From the NCBI RefSeq assembly GCF_002086735.1, contig NZ_MVIJ01000015.1:1-64000 (forward strand): a stretch of 64,000 bases of DNA. Direction: 5' to 3'. Made by a program: the position numbers and the translations under genes. The notes under the pieces are model-generated. The model made no database searches. It saw nothing but the letters and a program-made list of their open reading frames with translations, and had not been told where the DNA came from. Positions 24,896-33,606 of the stretch are shown here, one piece after another. The DNA comes from Mycobacterium scrofulaceum (GTDB lineage Bacteria; Actinomycetota; Actinomycetes; Mycobacteriales; Mycobacteriaceae). The first letter of the stretch is position 1. The number at the start of each line of letters is the position of its first letter.

Positions 24896-25852
24896 ATGGA
24901 CGATCCCTTTGACGGCGTCCGGGCGCTCTTGCGCGAGTTGGACGCGGGCTTCCCCCGCGTCGAGACCATGACGGCCGCCCAGGCCCGCGCCGCCGTCGCC
25001 CGGCGGCGCCGGCCCGTCACCAACATCGACGACGTCCGCCGCACCGAAGACCGCACGATCCCGGGCCCCGGGGGCGACATCCCCGCCCGGGTCTACCACC
25101 CGCACGGCGAGCCGCGCGGCGGCCGCCCGGCCGTCGTGTTCTGCCATGGCGGCGGATTCGTGGTGTGCGACATCGAATCCCACGACGGCTTCTGCCGCGC
25201 CCTGGCCCGCGGCACCGCGGCCGTCGTCGTGTCGATCGACTACCGCCTCGCGCCCGAACACCCGGCGCCGGCGGCCGCGCTGGACGCCTTCGTGGCGTTC
25301 TGCTGGGTGGTCGACCACGCGGCCGAGCTCGGCATCGACCCGGCGCGGACCGCGATCGCCGGCGACAGCGCCGGCGGCAACCTCGCCGCGGTGACCGCGA
25401 TCCTGTGTCGGGACCGGGCGGCCGCCCGGCCCGCCGCGCAGCTCCTGATCTATCCGGTCATCGAGCCGGCTTTCGACACCGACAGCTACCGGCGCTGCGC
25501 CACCGGCCACTTCCTCACCCGCGCCGCGATGCGCTGGTATTGGGCCCAATATGTCGGCGCACAAACGGTTTTCGACCCCCCGCACCTGGTGGCGCCGGCC
25601 CGCGCGGCGTCGCACGCCGGCCTGCCGCCGGCCGTCATCGTCACCGCCGGCCTCGATCCCCTGCACAACGAGGGCCGCGACTACGCGCGCCGGCTGCGCG
25701 ACGCGGGGACGCCCGTCGTGCACCGCGACTTCCCGGGCCTGTTTCACGGCTTCCTGACCATCCCGTCGTTCCCGCCCGCGGACTCGGCGCGCGACATGAT
25801 CTGTGCCGACCTGCGGGCCCTCCTGCAGCCCGCTTTCTGCGAGTCGACATGA
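24896..25852 (+). CDS. Alpha/beta hydrolase, HSL-type esterase
   Basis: 318 residues with HGGGFVVCD (oxyanion), GDSAGGN (Ser158), and a late Asp and His in AGLDPLHNEG and FPGLFHGF. GGAGG lies 6 nt before the ATG at 24896. Its stop overlaps the ATG of the flavin monooxygenase gene. In this operon an esterase next to a Baeyer-Villiger-type enzyme suggests hydrolysis of the ester formed by oxygen insertion next to a ketone. That order of steps is inference. Confidence 0.87.
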   Translation: MDDPFDGVRALLRELDAGFPRVETMTAAQARAAVARRRRPVTNIDDVRRTEDRTIPGPGGDIPARVYHPHGEPRGGRPAVVFCHGGGFVVCDIESHDGFCRALARGTAAVVVSIDYRLAPEHPAPAAALDAFVAFCWVVDHAAELGIDPARTAIAGDSAGGNLAAVTAILCRDRAAARPAAQLLIYPVIEPAFDTDSYRRCATGHFLTRAAMRWYWAQYVGAQTVFDPPHLVAPARAASHAGLPPAVIVTAGLDPLHNEGRDYARRLRDAGTPVVHRDFPGLFHGFLTIPSFPPADSARDMICADLRALLQPAFCEST

Positions 25853-27450
25853 ACCCGGAGACGCAAGCCGACGTGATCGTGATCGGCGCGGGATTCGCCG
25901 GGCTCTACGCCGTGCACCGGGCCGCGTCGGCGGGCCTGTCGGTGCTCGGGCTCGAGGCGGCGCCCGACGTGGGCGGCACCTGGTACTGGAACCGGTACCC
26001 GGGCGCCCGGTGCGACGTCGAAAGTGTCGACTACTCCTACTCGTTCGACGACGAACTCCAGCAGAGCTGGACGTGGAGCGAACGATTCGCCGCCCAGCCG
26101 GAGATCCTCGCCTACCTGAGCCACGTGGCCGACCGGTTCGACCTGCGCCGGCACTACCGGTTCGGGGTCGACGTCGTCGGCGCCGCCTTCGAGCGGGGCC
26201 GCTGGCGGGTCCGCGCCCGCGAAGGCCAGACCCATGCCGCGCAGTTCCTCGTCTGCGCGACGGGCTGCCTCTCGGCGGTCAATCGCCCCGACATCCCCGG
26301 CGTCGACAACTTCGCGGGCGAGGCCTACTTCACCGCCGCGTGGCCGCGCGAGGACCCCGACCTGCGCGGCAAGCGGGTCGGCCTGATCGGCACGGGAAGC
26401 TCCGGCATCCAGGCGGTTCCGATCGTCGCGGCGCAGGCCGACCGGCTGGTGGTGTTCCAGCGGTCGGCGAACTACAGCATCCCGATGCCCAACCGCCCCT
26501 GGACACCCGAGGAGCAACGACAGATCCGGGAGCGGTACCCCGAGCGCCGCCGCGCCTCGGCCTACGCGGCCGCGGGAACCCCGCACGGTACGTACCACAA
26601 GAAGGCGGTGGACACCGAACCGCGGGAACGCGCCGAAGCGCTCTGGCGGCGCTGGCGCGAGGGCGGCGTGCTGTTCGCCAAGACCTTCCCCGACCAGAAC
26701 TCCGACCTTGCCGCCAACCACATCGCGCGCGAGTTCGCCGAGGAACGCATCCGCGAAATCGTCGCGGATCCCGTTGTGGCCGCCGACCTCATCCCGGTCG
26801 ACCACCCGATCGGGACGAAGCGGATCTGCACCGACGGCGGCTATTACGCCGCGTTCAACCGTGAGAACGTCACGCTGGTGAACCTGCGCCGCGAGCCCAT
26901 CGACGCGATCACCGCCGCTGGCGTGCGCACCGGCGCCGCGTTCTACCCCTGCGACGTGCTGATCTTCGCCACCGGCTTCGACGCACTGACCGGGGCGTTG
27001 ACCCGCATCGACCCGGTGGGCCCCGGGGGAGTGCGGCTGCAAGACATCTGGGCCGACGGTCCCCTGACCTTTCTCGGCCTGATGGTGCCCGGGCTGCCGA
27101 ACATGTTCACCATCAGCGGCCCCGGCAGCCCGTCGGTGCTGGCCAACATGGTGCTGCACGCCGAGGTGCAGGTCGACTGGGTCATCGACCTGGTGTTGAC
27201 GGCCCGCCGCCTCGGGGTGACGGAGGTGGAACCGCGCCGCGACGCCGCCGGGGCGTGGACCGACCACGTGGCGACGGCCGCCGAGCGGACGCTCTTTCCG
27301 AAGGCGGCCTCGTCGTGGTACCTGGGCGCCAACATCGCGGGCAAGAAGCGCGTCTTCATGCCCTACGCCGGCGGGTTCGGCACCTACCGGCGGCACTGCG
27401 ACGAGGTGGCCCGCCAGGACTACGCCGGGCTGGTGCTGACGACCCGATGA
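25849..27450 (+). CDS. Flavin-dependent monooxygenase of the Baeyer-Villiger type, with altered fingerprint
   Basis: 533 residues, close to cyclohexanone-monooxygenase-type enzymes. The first Rossmann motif GAGFAG binds FAD, then DVGGTWYWNRYPGARCDVES, and the second motif GTGSSG binds NADPH. The BVMO fingerprint F-x-G-x-x-x-H-x-x-x-W-P reads FAGEAYFTAAWP: the His is Phe. ATG overlaps the esterase stop, and the stop overlaps the ligase start, so all three are coupled. Oxygen insertion next to a ketone is the likely reaction, but the changed His may alter or reduce it. Confidence 0.85.
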   Translation: MNPETQADVIVIGAGFAGLYAVHRAASAGLSVLGLEAAPDVGGTWYWNRYPGARCDVESVDYSYSFDDELQQSWTWSERFAAQPEILAYLSHVADRFDLRRHYRFGVDVVGAAFERGRWRVRAREGQTHAAQFLVCATGCLSAVNRPDIPGVDNFAGEAYFTAAWPREDPDLRGKRVGLIGTGSSGIQAVPIVAAQADRLVVFQRSANYSIPMPNRPWTPEEQRQIRERYPERRRASAYAAAGTPHGTYHKKAVDTEPRERAEALWRRWREGGVLFAKTFPDQNSDLAANHIAREFAEERIREIVADPVVAADLIPVDHPIGTKRICTDGGYYAAFNRENVTLVNLRREPIDAITAAGVRTGAAFYPCDVLIFATGFDALTGALTRIDPVGPGGVRLQDIWADGPLTFLGLMVPGLPNMFTISGPGSPSVLANMVLHAEVQVDWVIDLVLTARRLGVTEVEPRRDAAGAWTDHVATAAERTLFPKAASSWYLGANIAGKKRVFMPYAGGFGTYRRHCDEVARQDYAGLVLTTR

Positions 27451-29051
27451 TCGAAACCGTTCAGCAGCTGCTGCGGCAGCGTCGCGACGACGACACCCCG
27501 GCGCTGGCGTGCGGCGAGCGCACGTGGACCTGGCGGGAACACCTCGCGGAGGCCGAGGCGGAGGCCGCCGCGCTGATCGCCCTCGCCGACCCCGCCCGGC
27601 CGCTGCACGTCGGGGCGCTGCTGCCCAACTCCCCGGCGATGCTGCGCGCCATGGCCGCGGCTGCGCTGGGCGGCTACGTGCTGTGCGGGATCAACACGAC
27701 GCGGCGGGGCGCCGGGCTGCTGGCCGACATCCGGCGATCCGACTGCCAGCTGCTGCTCGTCGACCCCGAACACCGTGCCCTGCTGGATGGCTTGGACCTC
27801 AACGGGATTCAGGTCCTCGACGTGACCGGCGGGCGTTACGCCGAGCTGGTGGCGACCGCGCCGCGCCTGGTTCCGCATCGCGAGGTCGCCGGGGGCGACA
27901 CGCTGATGATGATCTTCACCTCCGGCACCAGCGGTGACCCGAAGGTCGTTCGCCTCGCGCACGCGATGGCGGTCATGTGCGGTGCCAGCCTGATCTTCCA
28001 ATACGACGTGACCGCCGACGACGTCTGCTACCTGTCGATGCCGCTCTTCCACTCCAACGGTGTCGCCGCCGGATGGGCGGTGGCGATCGGCGCCGGGGCC
28101 ACCATGGTCCCGGCCCGGTTCTCGCCGTCACGGTTCCTGGACGACGTGCGTCGCCACCGCGTGACGTACCTCAACTATGTGGGCAAGCCCCTCGCGTTGA
28201 TCCTGTCCACCCCCGAGCGGCCCGACGACGCGGACAACACGCTGCGGGTCGCGTTCGGTAACGAGGCGACCGATCGTGACATCGCCGAATTCGCACGGCG
28301 TTTCGACTGCCGGGTGGTGGACAGCTTCGGCTCCAGCGAGTTCGCCGTGATCGTCGTCCGCGAGGACGGCACCCCGCCCGGATCGATCGGCAGGCCGTAT
28401 CCCGGGGTGAGCATCTACAACTCGACCACGCTGCGGGAGTGCGCCGTCGCCGAATTCGACGAACATGGGGCGCTGACAAACTTCGACGACGCGGTCGGCG
28501 AGCTCGTCAACACCCAGGGTGCGGGCCCGTTCGTCGGCTACTACAACGATCCGGCGGCCACCGCGCAGCGGATGCGGCACGGCATGTATTGGTCGGGCGA
28601 CCTGGCCTACCGCGACGCCGACGGCTGGATCTACCTGGCCGGCCGCACCGCGGACTGGATGCGGGTGGACGGCGAGAACCTGGCGGCGGGGCCGATCGAG
28701 CGGATCCTGGGACGCCTGCCTGAGGTGAGCCAGGTCGCCGTCTACGCGGTGCCCGACGACCGCGTCGGCGATCAGGTGATGGCCGCGCTGGTCCTGCGGA
28801 GCGGGGCGCGCCTGACGCCCGACGGGTTCGCCGAGTTTCTTGCGGCGCAACCGGACTTGTCGCCGAAGGCCTGGCCGCGGTATGTGCGCATCAACGCCGA
28901 CCTGCCCACGACCGCGACGAACAAGATCCTCAAGCGCGCGTTGATGGCCGCGGGCGCCAGCGCCGAGGGCGGGGTGCTGTGGGCCCGGCGGGCGCGCGGC
29001 ACCACTTACCGTCCCGCGATGGAAGCCCATGCCATGAACGCCATGCCATAA
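27447..29051 (+). CDS. FadD17-like acyl-CoA ligase (AMP-forming)
   Basis: 534 residues. The P-loop TSGTSGDPK, the adenylate motif YWSGDLAYRD, GRTADWMRVDGENL and the catalytic Lys in TNKILKRAL are intact. The N-terminus ARPLHVGALLPNSP and RRGAGLLADIRRSDCQLLL resemble FadD17, a sterol side-chain ligase. ATG overlaps the monooxygenase stop. It is the last gene of the operon and would activate the carboxylic acid that feeds the FadE pair. Its last codons and stop lie within a 14-bp tandem repeat, so its C-terminus (EAHAMNAMP) is repeat-encoded. Confidence 0.88.
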   Translation: MIETVQQLLRQRRDDDTPALACGERTWTWREHLAEAEAEAAALIALADPARPLHVGALLPNSPAMLRAMAAAALGGYVLCGINTTRRGAGLLADIRRSDCQLLLVDPEHRALLDGLDLNGIQVLDVTGGRYAELVATAPRLVPHREVAGGDTLMMIFTSGTSGDPKVVRLAHAMAVMCGASLIFQYDVTADDVCYLSMPLFHSNGVAAGWAVAIGAGATMVPARFSPSRFLDDVRRHRVTYLNYVGKPLALILSTPERPDDADNTLRVAFGNEATDRDIAEFARRFDCRVVDSFGSSEFAVIVVREDGTPPGSIGRPYPGVSIYNSTTLRECAVAEFDEHGALTNFDDAVGELVNTQGAGPFVGYYNDPAATAQRMRHGMYWSGDLAYRDADGWIYLAGRTADWMRVDGENLAAGPIERILGRLPEVSQVAVYAVPDDRVGDQVMAALVLRSGARLTPDGFAEFLAAQPDLSPKAWPRYVRINADLPTTATNKILKRALMAAGASAEGGVLWARRARGTTYRPAMEAHAMNAMP

Positions 29052-29096
29052 ACCTCACGCCATGAACCCCATGCGATAAACCCCATGCGATGAACT
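29027..29096. repeat. Minisatellite, five tandem 14-bp units
   Basis: Units of the form CCATGCSATRAACC begin at 29027, 29041, 29055, 29069 and 29083 with exact 14-bp phasing. Units 1, 2, 4 and 5 differ at two or three positions; unit 3 begins TCACGCC. The array covers the end of the ligase gene (stop TAA in unit 2) and abuts the TAG stop of the convergent transporter gene. 14 is not a multiple of three, so copy-number changes would alter either C-terminus. Confidence 0.85.
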
Positions 29097-29943
29097 AGGT
29101 GGCGACCTCTTGGGGCGCTTCCCCGAATCGGGCCAGCACCAGCGTCGCCGAGACGGCGACCGCGAAACCCGCCACCACCAGCCAGCCGAGGCCGTCGCGC
29201 GCGCTGTCGCCCAGCCACACCACCCCGGCGAACGCGGGCGCGATGGTTTCACCGACCACCATCCCCGCCACCGCCGAGGTCACCGATCCGCGGTGCAGCG
29301 CGGACGTGAGCAGCAGGAAACCGGCCGCCCCGCCCGCGGCCGCCGCGTAGAGCGCAGGATTGGCATAGAAGGCGCGTTTGGTCGGATCGATCACGTCGAT
29401 CAGCCGCACGCCCACCTCGGTGATCCCGAAGCCGGTCCCGGCCGCCAGCCCCAACGCCAGTGCGCGCGGCCGGTCCGGCAGCCGGCCCGCCAGCGCGCCC
29501 GCGACGAATACCGCGGCCGCCACACCCAGCAGCGCCCAGCCGAGGCCGGCCGGGGCGCGCCGGGAGTGCCCGGGACCGGCCGCCAGCGCGAGCGCGACCA
29601 GGCTCGCGCACACGACGCCGACGGCGGTCCATTCGGCCCGCGACAGCCGCGCCGAGAGCAACCAGGCGGACGCGATGCCGGTGACCGCGATCGAGGCGGC
29701 CAGCGCAGCGGCGACCACGTAGATCGGCACCAGGCGCAGCGCCGCCACTTGAAGCGCGAATCCGAGCGCGTCCAGGCCGACGCCGGCAAGGTAGCGCCAC
29801 TGCCGGGCGGCGCGCAGCAAGAGCACGGTGTCGACGCCGGAGCCGCTCCCGGCCTCCACCGATCGCGTCGCCGCCGCCTGCAGCACCGAAGCCGTGCCGT
29901 AACAGACCGAGCAGCCAAGCGCGAGGATGAAGCCGATCAGCAC
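29095..29943 (-). CDS. EamA/DMT-like multi-pass membrane transporter
   Basis: 282 residues with about nine or ten hydrophobic segments, beginning at once with a membrane helix (VLIGFILALGCSVCYGTASVLQ). The two-halves layout is that of drug/metabolite transporters. The frame is open to a GTG at 29988, but the GTG at 29943 lies 7 nt after a TATTGT -10 box (29956-29951 on this strand) and removes a basic leader, so I chose it. It is convergent with the ligase operon and divergent from the reductase/desaturase operon. Substrate and direction are unknown. Confidence 0.75.
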   Translation of the reverse strand: MLIGFILALGCSVCYGTASVLQAAATRSVEAGSGSGVDTVLLLRAARQWRYLAGVGLDALGFALQVAALRLVPIYVVAAALAASIAVTGIASAWLLSARLSRAEWTAVGVVCASLVALALAAGPGHSRRAPAGLGWALLGVAAAVFVAGALAGRLPDRPRALALGLAAGTGFGITEVGVRLIDVIDPTKRAFYANPALYAAAAGGAAGFLLLTSALHRGSVTSAVAGMVVGETIAPAFAGVVWLGDSARDGLGWLVVAGFAVAVSATLVLARFGEAPQEVAT

Positions 29944-29950
29944 ACGTCGA

Positions 29951-29956
29951 ACAATA
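29951..29956 (-). promoter_or_regulatory. -10 box TATTGT, predicted leaderless promoter
   Basis: On the minus strand TATTGT is followed by a 7-nt spacer and the GTG at 29943. No ribosome binding site is seen. This supports the shorter start of the transporter. Confidence 0.5.
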
Positions 29957-30189
29957 GGCGTCGGCGTCGGTGCGCGCCCGCGGGCCACCGGGCGGGCGGG
30001 CGCCTGAGAAACCTCTGAACAAATGTTTGGGCGAGGGGCCGTCCGGGCAAGTCAGGAGTACACATGGCGTCAGCCCCGGCTCGGACCCCACGAACGTCAG
30101 TGAACGGTCGTGCGTGATTGTCGCGGTTGCGGTTTTTTTATCAAATATCTGTGCTGCAAGCGCATTCAAATGGAACGTTTAAAGTGGGT

Positions 30190-30206
30190 GTACAACTGTG
30201 TACTCT
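30190..30206 (+). promoter_or_regulatory. Inverted repeat GTACA-ACTG-TGTAC overlapping a -10 box
   Basis: The 5-4-5 palindrome spans 30190-30203. TACTCT at 30201-30206 fits TANNNT and ends 6 nt before the ATG at 30213, so the repeat sits on the core promoter of the desaturase operon. A repressor bound here would block RNA polymerase. The upstream 80 bases are unusually AT-rich. Confidence 0.45.
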
Positions 30207-30212
30207 GGCGGC

Positions 30213-31310
30213 ATGGCTGAACGCGGTGCCGAGCCTCGGGTCCCACGCGGACGCCGGTTGTTCCTGCGAGCGGTGCGGCGGTTGTTCAGCCCGCTGGAGC
30301 CGGACGACTACCTCGAGATGATCAACCCGCTGTGGACCACCAAGGAGTTGCGCGGCAAGGTCGAGGGCATCGAGGCGCAGGGCTCGGAAGCGGCCAGCGT
30401 TCTGATTCGGCCGGGGTACGAGTGGCCGGGCCACAAGCCCGGCCAGTACGTGCGCCTCGGCGTGGTCATCGACGGCGTCTACCACTGGCGCGCGTACTCG
30501 CTGACCTCGGATCCCAGGCCCGAGGACGGACTGATCAGCGTCACACCGAAGAGGGTGGACGGCGGTGTCGTGTCGCCGTATCTGGTGCACAAGATCCAGC
30601 CGGGGGACCTGGTGCGGCTGGGCGAGATCGAGGGCGTCTTCACCCTGCCGGAGCCGTTGCCGGACAAGCTGCTGTTCATCAGCGCCGGAAGCGGCATCAC
30701 CCCGATCATCAGCATGCTGCGTGACCTGGACCATCGCGATGACCTGCGCGACGCGGTGGTCATTCACTCCGCACGGACGCGCGAGCAGGCCATGTTCCTG
30801 CCCGCCCTCGAAGAGCTCGAGCAACGCCACGAGGGGATGCGGCTGGATCTGCGCCTCACCTCCGAACAGGGGCGAATCACGCCCGGCGACCTGGACGACG
30901 TCTGCCCGGACTGGCGCGAGCGCGAGGCGTTCTGCTCGGGCCCCGGAGAAATGCTCGACGCGCTGATCGAGCACTGGGAGGACAAGGGGGACCGGGACCG
31001 CCTGCACTTCGAGCGCTTCCAGCCCAAGATCGGTGGCGACGCCAACGCCGGCGAGGGCGGCACGGTCAGCTTCTCCGACAGCGACAAGGAAGTCGAATGC
31101 GACGGCGGCACATCGATTCTCGAGGCCGGCGAGAAGGCCGGGCTCAACCTCGCGTTCGGCTGTCGCATCGGCATCTGCCACACCTGCGTCGGGACGCTCA
31201 AGTCGGGCAAGCTGCGAGACCTGCGCTCGGGTGACGTGACCGAACCAACCGGGCAAGACGTTCGAATCTGCATCAACACCGCCGAGGGCGACATCGAGCT
31301 CGCACTGTGA
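30213..31310 (+). CDS. Ferredoxin-NADPH oxidoreductase partner of the desaturase (Rv3230c-like)
   Basis: 365 residues. An FAD domain (RAYSLTSDP), an NAD(P)H domain (FISAGSGITPIISMLRDL) and a C-terminal plant-type 2Fe-2S domain with CRIGICHTC and a later Cys in RICINTAEGD. The order FAD-NAD-2Fe2S and the neighbouring desaturase match M. tuberculosis Rv3230c, which delivers electrons from NADPH to DesA3. The desaturase gene begins 16 nt downstream. The start chosen (MAERG) follows a -10 box directly, suggesting a leaderless mRNA. Confidence 0.92.
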   Translation: MAERGAEPRVPRGRRLFLRAVRRLFSPLEPDDYLEMINPLWTTKELRGKVEGIEAQGSEAASVLIRPGYEWPGHKPGQYVRLGVVIDGVYHWRAYSLTSDPRPEDGLISVTPKRVDGGVVSPYLVHKIQPGDLVRLGEIEGVFTLPEPLPDKLLFISAGSGITPIISMLRDLDHRDDLRDAVVIHSARTREQAMFLPALEELEQRHEGMRLDLRLTSEQGRITPGDLDDVCPDWREREAFCSGPGEMLDALIEHWEDKGDRDRLHFERFQPKIGGDANAGEGGTVSFSDSDKEVECDGGTSILEAGEKAGLNLAFGCRIGICHTCVGTLKSGKLRDLRSGDVTEPTGQDVRICINTAEGDIELAL

Positions 31311-31326
31311 TCGAAAGGAGCGGCCT

Positions 31327-32733
31327 GTGACAACTGCCGTGAAGAAAGCCGGGGAGTCACCGCTCGCTCGGCTGGGGGAACAAGAACTGGAAAAGCTCGC
31401 GAAGGAATTCGACGCGATCCACGACGAGGTCTTCGCCGACCTCGGCGACCGCGACCGCCGCTACATCAAGAACGTCATCTCGGCGCAGCGGCAGATCGTG
31501 GTGGCCGGCCGCGTGCTGCTGCTGGCGTCGCGGTCGAAGACCGCGTGGCTGCTGGGCACCGCCTGCCTGTCCATGGCCAAGATCCTGGAGAACATGGAGA
31601 TCGGCCACAACGTGATGCACGGTCAATGGGATTGGATGAACGATCCCGACATTCACTCCTCGGTGTGGGACTGGGACACGGCGTCGACCGCCGAGTCCTG
31701 GAAGCACTCCCACAACTACATCCACCACACATTCACCAACATCCTCGGCAAGGACAAGGATCTCGGCTACGAGATCATGCGGATCGACCCCAACCAGAAA
31801 TGGGCTCCGCGCTACCTGGGCCAACCGATCTACAACCTGCTGCTGACGCTCCTGTTCGAGTGGGGTGTGGCCGTCCACGACATGGACATCGACGCGATAC
31901 GCAAACGCGAGAAGCCTTGGTCGGAGGTGCGCAAGGACCTGCGGGGCATCGGCGTCAAGGCGCGCGCACAGATCTACAAGGACTACCTCGGTTGGCCGGC
32001 CATCAGCGCCGGGGCCTTCGCCCTCACCCAGCTGGCTATGCGCGGCCGGCTCGAGCAGCCGGCGCAGTCCCGCGTCGCCAGAAGGCTGCGCAGGGTGTCG
32101 AGCGGTCGCCGCGTCGGCGCCGCGGCGAACTTCCTCGACAAAATCGCGCCGGGCGTCGAGAGCACCTACCTGCGCACCCTGACCGCCGATGCGCTGGCCA
32201 ACGTCATCCGCAACGTGTGGGCGCACGCCATCATCTTCTGCGGCCATTTCCCCGACCAGGCCTACACGTTCACACAGGAGGAAACCGAGAACGAGACGCG
32301 CGGTGGCTGGTATGTCCGCCAACTGCTCGGCGCCGCGAACATCGACGGCAGCCCGTTGTTCCACATCGTCAGCGGCAATCTCGGCTATCAGGTCGAGCAC
32401 CACCTCTACCCGGACATGCCGAGCAGCCGCTACTCCGAAATCGCGCCGCAGGTGAAGGAGATCTGCGAGCGCTACGAGTTGCCGTACAACTCGGGCCGGT
32501 TCGGCAAGCAGTGGGCGATGGTGCACCGCAGCATCTTCCGGCTGGCCTTCCCGGGAGGAAAGCCCCGGCCGAAGCCCGGTCCCTACCACGGCAACGTCCA
32601 TCGGCCCGACCCCGAGCGGCCGAGCGAGAGCACCCGGTTCCGTGACCGGGTCCCCGCCGAACACCCGGCCGCGGGCCCCGAACACCAGGCCACCGGCGTC
32701 CAGGTGCAACCGCCGCCCCGCGGCAAGGACTGA
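31327..32733 (+). CDS. desA3: Membrane fatty acyl desaturase, DesA3-like
   Basis: 468 residues, about 40 longer than DesA3 because of a Pro-rich C-terminal tail. Three histidine boxes hold the di-iron centre: HNVMH (His94, His98), HSHNYIHH (127-134) and QVEHH (358-359). Several long hydrophobic stretches place it in the membrane. Reaction by family: delta-9 desaturation of stearoyl-CoA to oleoyl-CoA with O2 and electrons from the oxidoreductase encoded just upstream. AAAGGAG precedes the GTG start by 7 nt. It may be one of several desA3 paralogues in the genome. Confidence 0.9.
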   Translation: MTTAVKKAGESPLARLGEQELEKLAKEFDAIHDEVFADLGDRDRRYIKNVISAQRQIVVAGRVLLLASRSKTAWLLGTACLSMAKILENMEIGHNVMHGQWDWMNDPDIHSSVWDWDTASTAESWKHSHNYIHHTFTNILGKDKDLGYEIMRIDPNQKWAPRYLGQPIYNLLLTLLFEWGVAVHDMDIDAIRKREKPWSEVRKDLRGIGVKARAQIYKDYLGWPAISAGAFALTQLAMRGRLEQPAQSRVARRLRRVSSGRRVGAAANFLDKIAPGVESTYLRTLTADALANVIRNVWAHAIIFCGHFPDQAYTFTQEETENETRGGWYVRQLLGAANIDGSPLFHIVSGNLGYQVEHHLYPDMPSSRYSEIAPQVKEICERYELPYNSGRFGKQWAMVHRSIFRLAFPGGKPRPKPGPYHGNVHRPDPERPSESTRFRDRVPAEHPAAGPEHQATGVQVQPPPRGKD

Positions 32734-32766
32734 TCTCACCGGACCGCCGCGCCGCGCGCCCATGAG

Positions 32767-32772
32767 TAGCCT
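32767..32772 (+). promoter_or_regulatory. -10 box TAGCCT, predicted leaderless promoter
   Basis: TAGCCT followed by 7 nt and the GTG at 32780. If real, it excludes the ATG at 32762 as the start of the following SDR gene. Confidence 0.4.
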
Positions 32773-32779
32773 TTGCCCG

Positions 32780-33517
32780 GTGACAATCGACGGGCAGGTC
32801 GTGGCCATCACCGGGGCAAGCAGTGGCATCGGGGAGGCGACGGCCCTTTTGCTCGCCGAGCGCGGAGCGCGGGTGGTCTTGGGCGCCCGGCGGGTCGATC
32901 GGCTCGACGAGGCCGCACGACGGATACGCGACCGAGGTGGACAAGCCGTCACGTGCGAGACCGATGTCTCGCGACGCGAAGACCTCGAGCGCCTCGTCGC
33001 CGCGGCGGCCGACGGGTTCGGCCGGCTCGACGTCCTGGTGAGCAACGCCGGGATCAGCAAGGTAGGGCCGATGTCAGATCTCGACGTCGACGGGTGGTCG
33101 GCGATGATCGACGTCAACGTGCGGGGCGTGTTGCACGGAATCGCCGCGGCGCTGCCGGTGTTCCGGCGCCAGGGACGCGGCCACTTCGTCACGACGGTGT
33201 CGACCGCCGGGCTGAAGATCGTCCCCACCATGGCGGTCTATGCCGCCACCAAGAATGCCGTTCGCACGTTGATGGAAGGGCTGCGCCAGGAATCGACCGA
33301 TGGCGTCATCCGGACCACGTCGATCTCACCGGGGTTCGTCGACACGCAACTCGACAACTCCATCGACGACCCCGACGTGCGCGCGCAGATCCGGCGCAAC
33401 ATGACCGACTTCGGCCTGGCCCCGGCCGCTGTCGCGCGTGCCATCGCCTTCGCCGTCGAACAGCCACACGACGTTGAGATCGGCGACATCACGATCCGGC
33501 CGACCGTCCAGGGCTGA
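32780..33517 (+). CDS. Short-chain dehydrogenase/reductase
   Basis: 245 residues from the GTG at 32780; the ATG at 32762 would add six. Motifs: TGASSGIGEATA, GARR (Arg after beta-2, favouring NADP), SNAGIS, STAG and YAATK. It lies 46 nt after the desaturase stop, yet appears to have its own promoter. PTMAVYAATKNAVRTLMEGLRQE and the SPGFVDT segment are typical of the YdfG/serine-dehydrogenase-like SDR branch. Substrate unknown. Confidence 0.83.
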   Translation: MTIDGQVVAITGASSGIGEATALLLAERGARVVLGARRVDRLDEAARRIRDRGGQAVTCETDVSRREDLERLVAAAADGFGRLDVLVSNAGISKVGPMSDLDVDGWSAMIDVNVRGVLHGIAAALPVFRRQGRGHFVTTVSTAGLKIVPTMAVYAATKNAVRTLMEGLRQESTDGVIRTTSISPGFVDTQLDNSIDDPDVRAQIRRNMTDFGLAPAAVARAIAFAVEQPHDVEIGDITIRPTVQG

Positions 33518-33606
33518 ACGGGTCATCGGGATCGCCGATCGACGGCATCGGTGACGCCAATGGCTCTCGCGGACTGTTCCGGTCGGCCCGCCGCTTGAAT
33601 GTGGAC

